Shown: positions 54,586-63,797 of the stretch, piece after piece
Numbering within the stretch: the stretch's first letter is position 1
Layout of the letters: each line of letters begins with the position of its first letter
Assembly: GCF_016132545.1 (NCBI RefSeq)
Contig: NZ_CP066167.1
Location: 2,011,001 to 2,075,000, forward strand
DNA length: 64,000 nt
Source: Spongiibacter nanhainus
GTDB taxonomy: Bacteria > Pseudomonadota > Gammaproteobacteria > Pseudomonadales > Spongiibacteraceae
Direction: 5' to 3'
The notes under the pieces: generated by a model
Database searches by the model: none
What the model was told of the DNA's origin: nothing
Seen by the model: only the letters and a program-made list of their open reading frames with translations
Translations under genes and position numbers: made by a program

Positions 54586-55554
54586 TTATTTGTTGTTTTG
54601 AGTTTGCTGGGCCGCAGCCTCGTCCGTCGACGAGGCAGTCACGTCGTCGCTGTTGGCATTGGCGATTCCGTGGGGAACATGGGCGGCCGAGACATGCTGG
54701 CTGGCAGACTCCACATGCCCTTGCTGGTCGTCAAAGAATACATCGGCACCGTAGGCCCGCAGAAACTCGGCCTTGTCCAGGCCGCCGAGAAACAGCGATT
54801 CATCGATACGGATATTCCACTCCCTCAGAGTGCGTATCACCCGTTTGTGGGCGGGTGCCGAGCGGGCAGTGACCAAAGCGGTACGGATCGGCGGATCGTC
54901 CGAGGAGAACTCGGATTGCAAAACATTCAGGGCCGCCAAAAAAGGCTTAAAGGGACCGCCACTGAGGGGCCGGTCGGCGGCAGCCGCTTCGCTGGCGGCA
55001 AAAGCCTGCAAGCCCTGCTGCTTGAACACCCGCTCGGCTTCGTCAGAAAACAGCACCGCATCGCCGTCGAAGGCAAAGCGCAGCTCACGCCGTTGGGAAT
55101 GGTTGGATTTATTGGTCCGGGGCATCAGGGTTGCCGCGGCGACGCCGTTGTCCAGTGCCCGGCGCACATCCTCAGCGTGAGTCGAAAGAAACAGATGGCA
55201 GCCAAAGGCCGATACATAGCGGTAGGGACTCTCCCCTCCGCTAAAGGCCGCGCGACTAATACTCAGCCCGTAGTGCTCGATGGAGTTAAACACTCTCAAA
55301 CCGGTGTCGGCAGAATTGCGCGACAGCAGGATGACCTCAACCCGCGCCCGATCCAGTAATTCATTGAGTTGTAACAGGCGCTCGACAATGCCAAAGGCCT
55401 CGCCGGGTTCAAGAATCTCGTCCTCGTGTTCAATCTGATACTGCTGATAGGCGTCCAGGCCATGGCTTTCAAAAACCCGATGGCTCTCGTCGAGGTTAAA
55501 CAGCGCGCGGGACGATATAGCAACGACCAGTTTGTCCTCGAAGCCTGTAGGCAT
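54586..55554 (-). CDS. Cytosolic 5'-nucleotidase, cN-I family
   Basis: A 322-residue protein of the 5'-nucleotidase (NT5C1/cN-I) family, better known from animals but present in many proteobacteria. Family segments are LVVAISSRALFNLDESHRVF (where the DES replaces the usual HAD DxD), VILLSRNSADTGLRVFNSI, LRFAFDGDAVLFSDEAE and IDESLFLGGLDKAEFLRAYG with FFDDQQGH. It would release nucleosides from 5'-monophosphates in the cytoplasm. The last 35 residues are a polar low-complexity tail. It lies 38 bp upstream of cysB. Confidence 0.88.
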   Translation of the reverse strand: MPTGFEDKLVVAISSRALFNLDESHRVFESHGLDAYQQYQIEHEDEILEPGEAFGIVERLLQLNELLDRARVEVILLSRNSADTGLRVFNSIEHYGLSISRAAFSGGESPYRYVSAFGCHLFLSTHAEDVRRALDNGVAAATLMPRTNKSNHSQRRELRFAFDGDAVLFSDEAERVFKQQGLQAFAASEAAAADRPLSGGPFKPFLAALNVLQSEFSSDDPPIRTALVTARSAPAHKRVIRTLREWNIRIDESLFLGGLDKAEFLRAYGADVFFDDQQGHVESASQHVSAAHVPHGIANANSDDVTASSTDEAAAQQTQNNK

Positions 55555-55627
55555 GCAGTTCCCTGTGTGTGAGAGGCGATGTCAGCAGCCACTATACAAT
55601 AAGGCTGTGAGCAAGCAACACAGGGAG

Positions 55628-57217
55628 TTAGTTGGCAAGCTCCGATGTAGTGGCAACAGTGGGGCCGGCAATGGGGAATTCCACCAGGTAGCGGGGAGCG
55701 TCATCGGGAGACAACAGCCGCTTGATGTCACTGATGATGTCGTGATTGAAAGCGGCAAAGATTGCCGATTTGTGGGTGTCAGTAGACAGGTTGGCGGACA
55801 GCACACCGATCGCACTGCCCTGGGCGGGCCCGGTCCCCGCCCCCTCCTCCCTGGCCGTCATCAGCGACCCACTCTGCCCGACCGAAAAGGGACAGTTCAT
55901 GGCGTACAAATCCATCAACTCCCCCTCACCCGGGCGAACCAAACCGGCCCGGCAATGATTGACCCACACTCCAGCGTTTGATTTATCTCGCGGGAAGCCA
56001 CTGCTGCGAACCTGTATATCGGCGCGACCGGCCAGGGAGTCCAAGCTGCGAATAGGCGTGGTGGCCAACCCTTGAGCGACCCGTAAAACGGCGATATCGG
56101 AGCCACTGTAGGCGGCAAGCCGATTTGCCGCCAAATCCTGTCGCCGGTGGCGGCGATGAATCCAGGCGGACTCTACCTCGACCAATGCCGGCCTGTCGGC
56201 GCCGTGGCCAGCAAAGCGCAGCACTTCCAATTTGGACTGGCCCTTGCTTTGAATGTCTCTGTCGCTGGCAAACAAACAATGGGCGGCGGTAAGCAGCCAG
56301 CGGGGAGCAATCGCGGTTGCTGTACAACGGCTCTCTTTGTAGTCGCCATTGGCGAAACCAAAACCACTGTACAGCACACCTGAGGGGGACCGCCGATCCC
56401 AACGCTGCCAGCGCAGGGTGTCACTCGCTACCCCCTTGGGATAAAACATCTCCCGCTCGTCACCAGCGTTGTAGATTCTTGTAGTGGGCGGCAATCCCCC
56501 AGTCCCAAGCCAGCGCAAATCAGGCAGGCCGTTTTTATCGGCGAGGAGCACCATACTGGCCGATGGATTCACACTCAGTCCTTGGCTAGCGGGTGGCGCG
56601 GCTTGGGTGCGGCGGTGATCGTAAAACAATGACTGCCCCTCCAGACTGACCCGGGGCAAAAACACCTGCAATTGATTTAGTACCGCGTAGGCCTTGTCGC
56701 GTCGCAGCAGGTCTTCAGATTGCAGTTCCCGGTTGAAGCGCCGCAGAGCCTCGTCGGCAGACATATTGCGATTCAGACCCGCCAGAGAAAATGCCGCTGC
56801 CAAAACTCGCAGACGGCTGTGGAGCCGGCCGTCCCGCTTCGACAAGCTGGCAAAATACCAGGCCCGCTTGAGTTCTGGTTGTTCGCCACCGGCACCCCAA
56901 AAATACAACTGAGCCAGATCAGCGGCAAGCTCCCTGCAACGAGGCGCCAGGTGCCGGCTGGCCAACAGTTGTGAGGCGGTTTCGTCGCTGATATGCAGGC
57001 TGGGGGATGACAATACAGGATAGGCCGCCGCCGGGCACGAAGGCTGGGCGGTCGCCGCCGGCATCATCACGATCAGCACGGCAAGCAAGCAAACTGCAGC
57101 CAAGGGGGGACATAACCCTGTCGCCGCGCGCCACTGCCCGGTAGACTCTTGACGATATGACAGCCAGTGTCTGTTGTGACGGACCGTTTTTTTTGGAATC
57201 AGCACCTTGAACAACAC
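55628..57217 (-). CDS. Secreted trypsin-like serine protease with N-terminal Sel1-like region
   Basis: A 529-residue protein with an N-terminal hydrophobic signal (about 38-57, AVCLLAVLIVMMPAATAQ). Residues 80-190 are helical and recall Sel1/TPR repeats (LAQLYFWGAGGEQPELKRAW). The protease domain has His313 (LLTAAHC), Asp374 (SGSDIAVLRV) and Ser449 in GQSGS, a variant of GDSGG seen in V8/S1B-type proteases. The start is doubtful: ATG 57217 overlaps the divergent alr start and leaves a 37-residue polar leader before the signal; a later start is likely. No cognate inhibitor is seen. Confidence 0.8.
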   Translation of the reverse strand: MLFKVLIPKKTVRHNRHWLSYRQESTGQWRAATGLCPPLAAVCLLAVLIVMMPAATAQPSCPAAAYPVLSSPSLHISDETASQLLASRHLAPRCRELAADLAQLYFWGAGGEQPELKRAWYFASLSKRDGRLHSRLRVLAAAFSLAGLNRNMSADEALRRFNRELQSEDLLRRDKAYAVLNQLQVFLPRVSLEGQSLFYDHRRTQAAPPASQGLSVNPSASMVLLADKNGLPDLRWLGTGGLPPTTRIYNAGDEREMFYPKGVASDTLRWQRWDRRSPSGVLYSGFGFANGDYKESRCTATAIAPRWLLTAAHCLFASDRDIQSKGQSKLEVLRFAGHGADRPALVEVESAWIHRRHRRQDLAANRLAAYSGSDIAVLRVAQGLATTPIRSLDSLAGRADIQVRSSGFPRDKSNAGVWVNHCRAGLVRPGEGELMDLYAMNCPFSVGQSGSLMTAREEGAGTGPAQGSAIGVLSANLSTDTHKSAIFAAFNHDIISDIKRLLSPDDAPRYLVEFPIAGPTVATTSELAN

Positions 57218-58340
57218 CCCTACTCACGCCTCGTCGCCAACTTGTGCCACGACCGAGCGCGACGAAAACACCACGACTTGGGTGGAGTTTTCCAGCCAAT
57301 CATTGCAACACAATGTCAGAGTGGTGCGCCGTCTGGGAAAAGACTGTCGCATATTAGCTATGGTCAAGGCCAATGGCTACGGTCATGGTGCCAATTGGGC
57401 TACCCGCGTATTGGCACCGTTTGTAGATGGCTTTGGTGTGGCGCGGCTGGCTGAGGCCCAATGTCTGCGGGCACAACTGCCCGAGGCCCGAATTGTGCTG
57501 ATGGGCTCGCGGCTGGGTGAAGCTCAGTACCGGTGGTGTGCTGACAATGGCGTGGAGACCGTCGTTCACGATGAACATGTGGCGACACAGCTCGCTGCCA
57601 TGTCACTACCACGGCCCTTGTCGGTTTGGCTTAAACTCAATGTGGGTATGAATCGGCTGGGCATGAGCCCTGAAGCCTTCTGCCGCTCGCATCCGCGGCT
57701 GGCGGCCGCACCGGGCATAGGCCATATTGTGCATATGAGCCATTTTAGCGACGCCGATGACCCCGACCCCAGCGAGACACGCAAGCAGGTCGCTCGCATG
57801 CGGCAGTGCAGCGGGCAATTCGGAGAGGTGCCGCTGTCCATGGCCAATTCCGCCGGTATTATTGCCCACCCCGACAGCCACGGCAGTTGGTTGCGCCCGG
57901 GCATCATGCTTTACGGGGACGACCCAACCAATACACTATCCGGCGACTTGGCGCTGAAACCAGTCATGACGTTTAAAAGCCGCATTGTCGCGATACGGGA
58001 TATTGCGGCCGGCGAAGGCATTGGTTACAGCCGCCGCTACCGAGCCACCCAGCCCCGCCGCATTGCCACGGTCGGTGCCGGGTATGGCGACGGTTATCCC
58101 CGCCACGCACCGGATGGGACTCCCCTGCTGATTAAGGGGCAGCGGGCACCGTTGGCGGGCCGGGTATCGATGGATTTGTTAACCGTCGATATCAGCGATC
58201 TTGTGGATGTCAGCGTGGGTGATGAGGTAACCCTGTGGGGCGAAGGACTGCCCGCTGCCGAAGTCGGGCAGCACTGCGGCACCATCAGTTATGAGCTTTT
58301 CACCCGGGTCACCGAGCGAGTGGCCCGCTATCACCGCTGA
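57207..58340 (+). CDS. alr: Alanine racemase
   Basis: A PLP enzyme of about 377 residues that makes D-alanine for peptidoglycan. The PLP lysine is Lys54 in AMVKANGYGHG; the catalytic tyrosine is in GIGYSRRY; AGRVSMDLLTVD follows near the end. The start is uncertain: TTG 57207 gives a 25-residue polar leader and overlaps the divergent protease by 11 bp; GTG 57282 would start just at the family core. It converges with an alanine symporter gene, which fits a D/L-alanine theme. Confidence 0.9.
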   Translation: MNNTPTHASSPTCATTERDENTTTWVEFSSQSLQHNVRVVRRLGKDCRILAMVKANGYGHGANWATRVLAPFVDGFGVARLAEAQCLRAQLPEARIVLMGSRLGEAQYRWCADNGVETVVHDEHVATQLAAMSLPRPLSVWLKLNVGMNRLGMSPEAFCRSHPRLAAAPGIGHIVHMSHFSDADDPDPSETRKQVARMRQCSGQFGEVPLSMANSAGIIAHPDSHGSWLRPGIMLYGDDPTNTLSGDLALKPVMTFKSRIVAIRDIAAGEGIGYSRRYRATQPRRIATVGAGYGDGYPRHAPDGTPLLIKGQRAPLAGRVSMDLLTVDISDLVDVSVGDEVTLWGEGLPAAEVGQHCGTISYELFTRVTERVARYHR

Positions 58341-58426
58341 GCACACCGTATTTTTTCCTGCCTTTTTCTGTCTTAGGTCAGCTACGGTCTCTACTCAGCG
58401 GTGTATTGCGGACAATCTCAGGCTCA

Positions 58427-59794
58427 TCAGCCCGTCGCCTTGTCCTGCAGGCTTTGTTTAATCAGTGGCACACGCTCCCGGGTTAGCTTAAAGACTACCG
58501 GGCTGAGCAGCAGTAATGCGATCAGGTTGGGGATCGCCATAAGGGCGTTCAGAGTATCCGCCAGCAACCAGATAAAGCCGAGATTGGCCAGCGCCCCCAG
58601 GGGAATGGCCGCCACCCAGGCCAAGCGAAACAGCTTCACCGCATGGTTGCCAAAGAAATACACCACACAGCGCTCACTGTAGTAAGACCAGCCCAGCATA
58701 GTGGTAAAGGCAAACACCGCTAAACCCAGTGCCACGATAACGTGACCGCCGCCAATCAGTGCTTCAAAGGCATTGGAGGACAGCGCCGCCCCACTCTCTC
58801 CGGTTTGCCACTCACCCGACAGCAAAATCACAAAACCGGTGACAGTACACACCAATATGGTGTCGATAAAGGTGCCCAGCATGGCGATAATGCCCTGCTT
58901 GACCGAATTATTGGTGCGGGCGGCGGCGTGGGCAATGGGCGCACTGCCGAGCCCCGCTTCGTTGGAAAACACCCCCCGGGCAACACCAAAGCGAATGGCT
59001 GCCGCTACGCCAGCACCGGCAAAGCCGCCCACTGCGGCAGTGCCATTGAAGGCCGCGTCCACCACCAGCACGAACAGTGCAGGAATCTCGGTCACGTTCA
59101 GTGCCAGCACCAGTACGCCGAGACTGAGGTAGAGAATCGCCATCACCGGCACCAATACACCGGCGACCCGGGCGATGCGTTTTACACCGCCCAATACTAC
59201 CAGACCAACCCCAACCATCAGCACCAGCCCCGTCAGCCAATCGGGTATACCAAAGGTGTTGTGCATGGCGTCGGCAACCGAGTTGGACTGCACGGTATTA
59301 CCGATGCCGAAACCCGCGAAAGCACCGAAGAAGGCGAAGCAGCCACCCAGCCAATGCCACTTTTTGCTGAGGCCATTTTTAATGTAATACATTGGGCCGC
59401 CACTGAAGTTGCCCTCACTGTCGTGCTCCCGGTAATGCACCGCACACACTGCCTCGGCGTATTTGGTGGCCATACCCACAATCGCGGTGCACCACATCCA
59501 AAACAGCGCGCCGGGTCCACCCAGGGCAATGGCGGTGGCCACGCCGGCGATATTACCGGTGCCGATGGTGGCGGACAGCGAGGTCATCAGCGCTTGAAAA
59601 GCGCTGATCTCGCCCTCGCCCTGGGTGTCGGTGCGCCCCCGCAGCAATAGGCGAAAACCCAGGATGACATTGCGGGGCGGCATCAATCTCAGCCCCACCA
59701 TCAACCAAATGCCGGTGCCGAGAATCAACACCAGCATCAGCGGCCCCCATACCACGCCATTTATGGCGGTTACCAATGCGCTGATCTGTTCCAT
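58427..59794 (-). CDS. Sodium:alanine symporter family (AGCS) transporter
   Basis: A 455-residue membrane protein with about ten helices. AGCS hallmarks are ATIGTGNIAGVATAIALGGPGALFWMW, split across helix 3, GGPMYYIKNGLSKKW, and VARGVFSNEAGLGSAPIAHA. Members import L- or D-alanine or glycine with sodium. It is 30 bp downstream of the D-cysteine desulfhydrase-like gene and convergent with alr, which points to D- and L-alanine or related amino acids as substrates. Confidence 0.92.
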   Translation of the reverse strand: MEQISALVTAINGVVWGPLMLVLILGTGIWLMVGLRLMPPRNVILGFRLLLRGRTDTQGEGEISAFQALMTSLSATIGTGNIAGVATAIALGGPGALFWMWCTAIVGMATKYAEAVCAVHYREHDSEGNFSGGPMYYIKNGLSKKWHWLGGCFAFFGAFAGFGIGNTVQSNSVADAMHNTFGIPDWLTGLVLMVGVGLVVLGGVKRIARVAGVLVPVMAILYLSLGVLVLALNVTEIPALFVLVVDAAFNGTAAVGGFAGAGVAAAIRFGVARGVFSNEAGLGSAPIAHAAARTNNSVKQGIIAMLGTFIDTILVCTVTGFVILLSGEWQTGESGAALSSNAFEALIGGGHVIVALGLAVFAFTTMLGWSYYSERCVVYFFGNHAVKLFRLAWVAAIPLGALANLGFIWLLADTLNALMAIPNLIALLLLSPVVFKLTRERVPLIKQSLQDKATG

Positions 59795-59824
59795 AGTGCG
59801 TCCTAGTGTTTGTTGTCGTATTTT

Positions 59825-60826
59825 TTACTTTGCAAATCCGCTCCGTTGAGGGAAAACCCCAAATATGCCGCCGGTGTGGACAAAGACGATGTCGCCACTA
59901 TCACCAAAGCGCCCGGCCTTGAGCTCCTCCAACATGCCGAAGAAGGCCTTGCCGGTGTATACCGGGTCCAACACCAGCCCCTCGCGGCGGGCCAGCTCAG
60001 CAATACAGTCAAAAATTGGCGCCTCGGCAATGGCGTAACCGGGTCCCACGTAGCCATCTATGACCCTCACAGACAGTGACGGCACATCTACATCCAACTG
60101 GTAGCGCTCCCGCCAGTCATGCAAATCCCGACCCACTTTGTTTAAAAACCAGGCCTCGTCGTCACAAACGTTGACTCCCCAAACCTGAGTGGAGGGCAAA
60201 AAACTGGCAGCGCCGGCGGTCAAACCTGCCTGGGTGCCGCCGGAACCGGTGGCGCAAACAATATGTTGGGGTTGAATGCCCACCCGCTGGCAGTCATCGG
60301 CTAACTCCCCAGCGGCGGAGAAGTAACCCCATACGCCTATGGCATCAGAGGCGCCGGTGGGAATCACAAACGCCCGGTGGCCGCGCCGCTGGTAGTCGTC
60401 CTGGCAGTCGGCCAACAGCTGCGGCAGATTTTGCTGAAACTCACGGGGCTCAAAGTAAGAAATCGACGCGCCGGCCAACTGGTCCAGTAGCAGGTTACCG
60501 TCGGCTTCCCCAGACGGTTTACCCCGCAACAGCAAGTGACAGCTCAAGCCCAGTTGGGCGCACAGCAAGGCGGTGGCGCGGCAATGATTGGATTGCAGGC
60601 CGCCGCAGGTTATGACCGTATCGCAGCCCTCTTCCAGGGCCTGGGCCAAACTGTACTCGAGTTTGCGAATCTTGTTGCCGCTCAGAGCGCAGCCGGTGAG
60701 GTCATCCCGTTTGATCCAGATTCTTGGACCGCCCAGCGAGGCGCTGAGCCGGTCGAGAGGCACCAGTGGGGTAGGAAGTTGCGCCAACATCAGGCGCGGT
60801 GGTCGACAATTCCGTGGATCGATCAT
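59825..60826 (-). CDS. D-cysteine desulfhydrase/ACC deaminase family PLP enzyme
   Basis: A 333-residue fold-type II PLP enzyme. The PLP lysine is Lys52 in SGNKIRKLEY, and TCGGLQSNHCRATA with the serine/asparagine stack marks the family; TGSGGTQAGL is the phosphate loop. Members degrade D-cysteine or 1-aminocyclopropane-1-carboxylate, and the sequence alone does not decide between them. The ATG at 60826 is preferred over 60853 because AGGG precedes it by 7 nt. The symporter gene follows after 30 bp. Confidence 0.85.
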   Translation of the reverse strand: MIDPRNCRPPRLMLAQLPTPLVPLDRLSASLGGPRIWIKRDDLTGCALSGNKIRKLEYSLAQALEEGCDTVITCGGLQSNHCRATALLCAQLGLSCHLLLRGKPSGEADGNLLLDQLAGASISYFEPREFQQNLPQLLADCQDDYQRRGHRAFVIPTGASDAIGVWGYFSAAGELADDCQRVGIQPQHIVCATGSGGTQAGLTAGAASFLPSTQVWGVNVCDDEAWFLNKVGRDLHDWRERYQLDVDVPSLSVRVIDGYVGPGYAIAEAPIFDCIAELARREGLVLDPVYTGKAFFGMLEELKAGRFGDSGDIVFVHTGGIFGVFPQRSGFAK

Positions 60827-60988
60827 TGTGGGCCCTTTGGGGTTTGGGACCATGCTCTTATCGCTATTCAGACAATCCTGGAAGACTGAGCTTGAATGAG
60901 CCGGGTCCCGCCTTAGACGATCGATACACTATGTCCGAGCTGCGCGCAGCTCGCAAGCCGGGCCACGCGCAGTAAGATACCAATGCCT

Positions 60989-61327
60989 TTAGATCGCCTT
61001 CAGCGTGCCTTTGGGCAGCACCGCTTGCACCGCGTTGCGCTGGAATTTCAGGTCGACATTCTCGGACACATTCAGTACCAAATAGTCGTCTTCCAGTTTG
61101 ACGATCTTGCCGAGAATACCGCTGTGGGTCACGACTTCGTCACCCTTACTCAGTGCTGCCACCATAGCGGCATGCTCCTTTTGGCGCTTGCGCTGTGGGC
61201 GAATGGCAATAAAGTAAAATAGCCCGAACATCAGCACCAAAAAACCGATTTGAAACAGTTCGCCGCCGGGAGGGGCTCCGGCAGGCGCGCCGCCTTGAGC
61301 ATGGGCCTGGGAAATGAAAAAGCTCAT
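60989..61327 (-). CDS. yajC: Preprotein translocase subunit YajC
   Basis: A 112-residue single-pass membrane protein. The hydrophobic helix IGFLVLMFGLFYFIAIRPQRKRQKEHAAMV and DEVVTHSGILGKIVKLEDDY are diagnostic (both quoted in part by family knowledge). It is an accessory of SecDF. Normally yajC is followed by secD and secF; here the next gene in the direction of transcription is the desulfhydrase-like gene, so this copy is separated from its usual partners. Confidence 0.93.
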   Translation of the reverse strand: MSFFISQAHAQGGAPAGAPPGGELFQIGFLVLMFGLFYFIAIRPQRKRQKEHAAMVAALSKGDEVVTHSGILGKIVKLEDDYLVLNVSENVDLKFQRNAVQAVLPKGTLKAI

Positions 61328-61549
61328 TGAGGGTCCTTAAATTGTCCAATGAAAGAGACGGCGATGAGGCACGGCGTCATCGCAGGCCCGCCATATTACA
61401 ACAAGGAGCCGAGCCTTATCGAGCTATCCCCTAAGTTATCCTTTGTGTCCAGAAACTTGCCGAGAGCGGCTATTCGTCCATTTGAGGCATATGCCGGCCC
61501 GCCACAGCAATCGTAGACTGGCTTTTAAAGAACGGACAGGACAATAACA

Positions 61550-62029
61550 ATGCACACAGACGCCAGTACTATTCTGCTCGAAGTGGAGGCCATCAAAAAG
61601 CTTAAATATGTCTACCTGCGGGCGGTGGATTGCCACGACTGGGAGCTGCTGGAAAGCACTCTGACCGAAGACTGCGTCGCTCGCTATGACGGTGGCAAAT
61701 ACAGCTTTGACGGCCGCCGCGCCCTGGTGGACGGCCTGCGCCAGCATATGGATAGCGCCCAGGTGCTCACTATGCACAACTGCCATCACCCGGAAATCGA
61801 GCTGCTGGACAACGACGCTGCCACGGGCACCTGGTATCTCCAGGATCTGGTGTTTAATCGGGAACAGAACTGGATGTTGTTCGGTACCGCGATCTATCAG
61901 GATCACTATCGCCTGGAACACGGCGATTGGAAAATCTGCCGCACCGAGTACAGCCGCATTATGGAGACCATCAATGCGCCGATACCGGAGACACTGAACT
62001 TTACCCACAATATGTTTGCCAATCAGTAA
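61550..62029 (+). CDS. SnoaL-like (NTF2-fold) protein
   Basis: A 159-residue NTF2-superfamily protein. VEAIKKLKYVYLRAVDCHDW is the typical opening helix, with paired HNCHHPEIEL and TGTWYLQDLVF strands. Family members include dehydratases, isomerases and structural homologues; the residues visible do not fix a reaction. It is 9 bp before an acyl-CoA ligase gene, so it probably acts on an acyl-CoA or lipid-derived substrate. It is clearly different from the ketosteroid isomerase at 1299. Confidence 0.8.
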   Translation: MHTDASTILLEVEAIKKLKYVYLRAVDCHDWELLESTLTEDCVARYDGGKYSFDGRRALVDGLRQHMDSAQVLTMHNCHHPEIELLDNDAATGTWYLQDLVFNREQNWMLFGTAIYQDHYRLEHGDWKICRTEYSRIMETINAPIPETLNFTHNMFANQ

Positions 62030-62038
62030 GTAGCGCGC

Positions 62039-63742
62039 ATGGACCACAGTGATATCGTCTCCCGCCTGCGGGACGCCACCGTTCAGCTCACTGCAGCTGG
62101 TGCGCCCTTTGAAATTGTCACTGGCGCCGATGGGCTGAAGCGCTACCGCCAGGCTCCGGCCTCGATGCGGGAGCTTATCGACCAGGGCCGGCAGTTCGGC
62201 GACGCCGAGTTTCTTGTCTACGCCGGGCAACGCCGGTCCTTTGGAGAGTTTTTTCAGCGGGTCGATGCCCTCGCCCATCAATTAGTCCATACCCTAAATG
62301 TCACAGCTGGGGATCGGGTGGCCATCGCCATGCGCAACTACCCCGAGTGGATGGAAGTCTACGCGGCCGTGGTCTCACTGGGCGCCGTGGTGGTACCGCT
62401 GAACTCCTGGGGCAAGGCCAGGGAGCTACACTTTGGACTGGAAGACAGCGGCGCCGTGGTGGTGTTCTGCGATGGGGAGCGCTATCGCTATATCGCCGAC
62501 GCCCTGCCCACTTTGGGCTGCCGAGCGGTGTTGGCCCGAATTGATGACAAGGCCGCGCCCGGCACTAACACCATAGAGTACGAGGCGCTGTTGGCACCGG
62601 CCCTGGGGCAGCCGATGCCGCCGTCCTTCAATGATGGCGGCGACCATCTTGTCCAAATTATGTACACCTCCGGCACCACCGGCACCCCCAAGGGGGCGAT
62701 GTCCAGCCACGACAATATTACTCAGGCGATTGTGAATTTCGAGTTCCACGCCATCTGTTCTGCCATGGCCAATCCCGGCGCCGTCGAGGTCATGATGAGC
62801 TCCGGGCACCCTCCCAGCACGCTGCTGGCGGTGCCATTGTTCCATGTCTCGGGCTGCTACGCGGCGTTTCTGCTCAATCTCCGGGGCGGCCGCAAGCTGG
62901 TCATGATGCACAAGTGGGATCCGCAAAAAGCCATTGAGCTGATCGCCGATGAAAAGATCACAATATTTAGTGCCGCTCCCACCATGGTGGAATCTCTGCT
63001 GAAACACCCCAGTTTCCACAATGCAGATACCAGCAGTCTATTCTCGCTGGGCGGCGGTGGCGCCGCCTGCCCACCGGCATTCAAACAGGCCATAGAACAG
63101 CACCTGCCTCGCTCCTATGTAGGAACCGGTTACGGAATGACCGAAAGCAATGCCACATGCGCAAACTGCACTGGCGAGGCCTACCTTTACAAGCCCAATA
63201 GCGCCGGCACACTGTCGCCGATAGTGGATTTCCAAACTCGCAGTGAGGATGGTCGCATCCTGTCCGATGGCGAGAGCGGTGAAATCTGGCTGCGCAGCGC
63301 CACCAATATACAAGGTTACTGGCAGCGCACCCGAGCTAACGACGAACTGTTTGTCGACGGCTGGATGGATACTGGCGACATTGGCTATATCGACGATGAG
63401 GGTTTTGTCTTTGTGGAGGGTCGCAGTAAGGACCTGATAATCCGCGGTGGTGAGAATATTTACCCGGCCGAGATCGAAGCCTGTCTCAGTGAAATGACCG
63501 AGGTACAAGAGGCAGCCGTCATTGCCCTGAATGACCCGCACTACGGACAGGTCCCGGGCCTGGTAGTGAAACTACGCGACGGCGAGTCTCTGGCTGAAGG
63601 CGATATCAGTCACTTTCTCGGTGACCGATTAGCGGCCTTCAAACTGCCCAAGTACATCTGGTTGCGGGAGGCTCCCCTGCCCCGCAACCCCGCAGGCAAA
63701 GTTCTTAAAACTGAGTTACAGGCTACCTACAAAACCGCTTGA
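62039..63742 (+). CDS. Acyl-CoA synthetase (class I adenylate-forming enzyme)
   Basis: A 567-residue ligase that activates a carboxylic acid as its CoA thioester through an acyl-AMP. The P-loop-like motif YTSGTTGTPKG (209-219), the YGMTESNA motif, the hinge region DTGDIGYIDDEGF, GRSKDLIIRGGENIYPAEIE and the catalytic Lys554 (NPAGKVLK) are all in place. The chain-length class cannot be read from sequence; FadD3/steroid-side-chain ligases and medium-chain ligases are the main options. Operon partner of the SnoaL-like gene. Confidence 0.92.
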   Translation: MDHSDIVSRLRDATVQLTAAGAPFEIVTGADGLKRYRQAPASMRELIDQGRQFGDAEFLVYAGQRRSFGEFFQRVDALAHQLVHTLNVTAGDRVAIAMRNYPEWMEVYAAVVSLGAVVVPLNSWGKARELHFGLEDSGAVVVFCDGERYRYIADALPTLGCRAVLARIDDKAAPGTNTIEYEALLAPALGQPMPPSFNDGGDHLVQIMYTSGTTGTPKGAMSSHDNITQAIVNFEFHAICSAMANPGAVEVMMSSGHPPSTLLAVPLFHVSGCYAAFLLNLRGGRKLVMMHKWDPQKAIELIADEKITIFSAAPTMVESLLKHPSFHNADTSSLFSLGGGGAACPPAFKQAIEQHLPRSYVGTGYGMTESNATCANCTGEAYLYKPNSAGTLSPIVDFQTRSEDGRILSDGESGEIWLRSATNIQGYWQRTRANDELFVDGWMDTGDIGYIDDEGFVFVEGRSKDLIIRGGENIYPAEIEACLSEMTEVQEAAVIALNDPHYGQVPGLVVKLRDGESLAEGDISHFLGDRLAAFKLPKYIWLREAPLPRNPAGKVLKTELQATYKTA

Positions 63743-63797
63743 GGCCGCTGTGCCCGCTGCTAGAATCGGAGGATCACCCGGCGACGGCGAATCAAGC

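Noticed and set aside
60937-60952. Perfect palindrome GAGCTGCGCGCAGCTC between yajC and the desulfhydrase-like gene.
   Set aside because: It has no loop or T tract and is GC-rich enough to arise by chance; not enough to call an operator or terminator.
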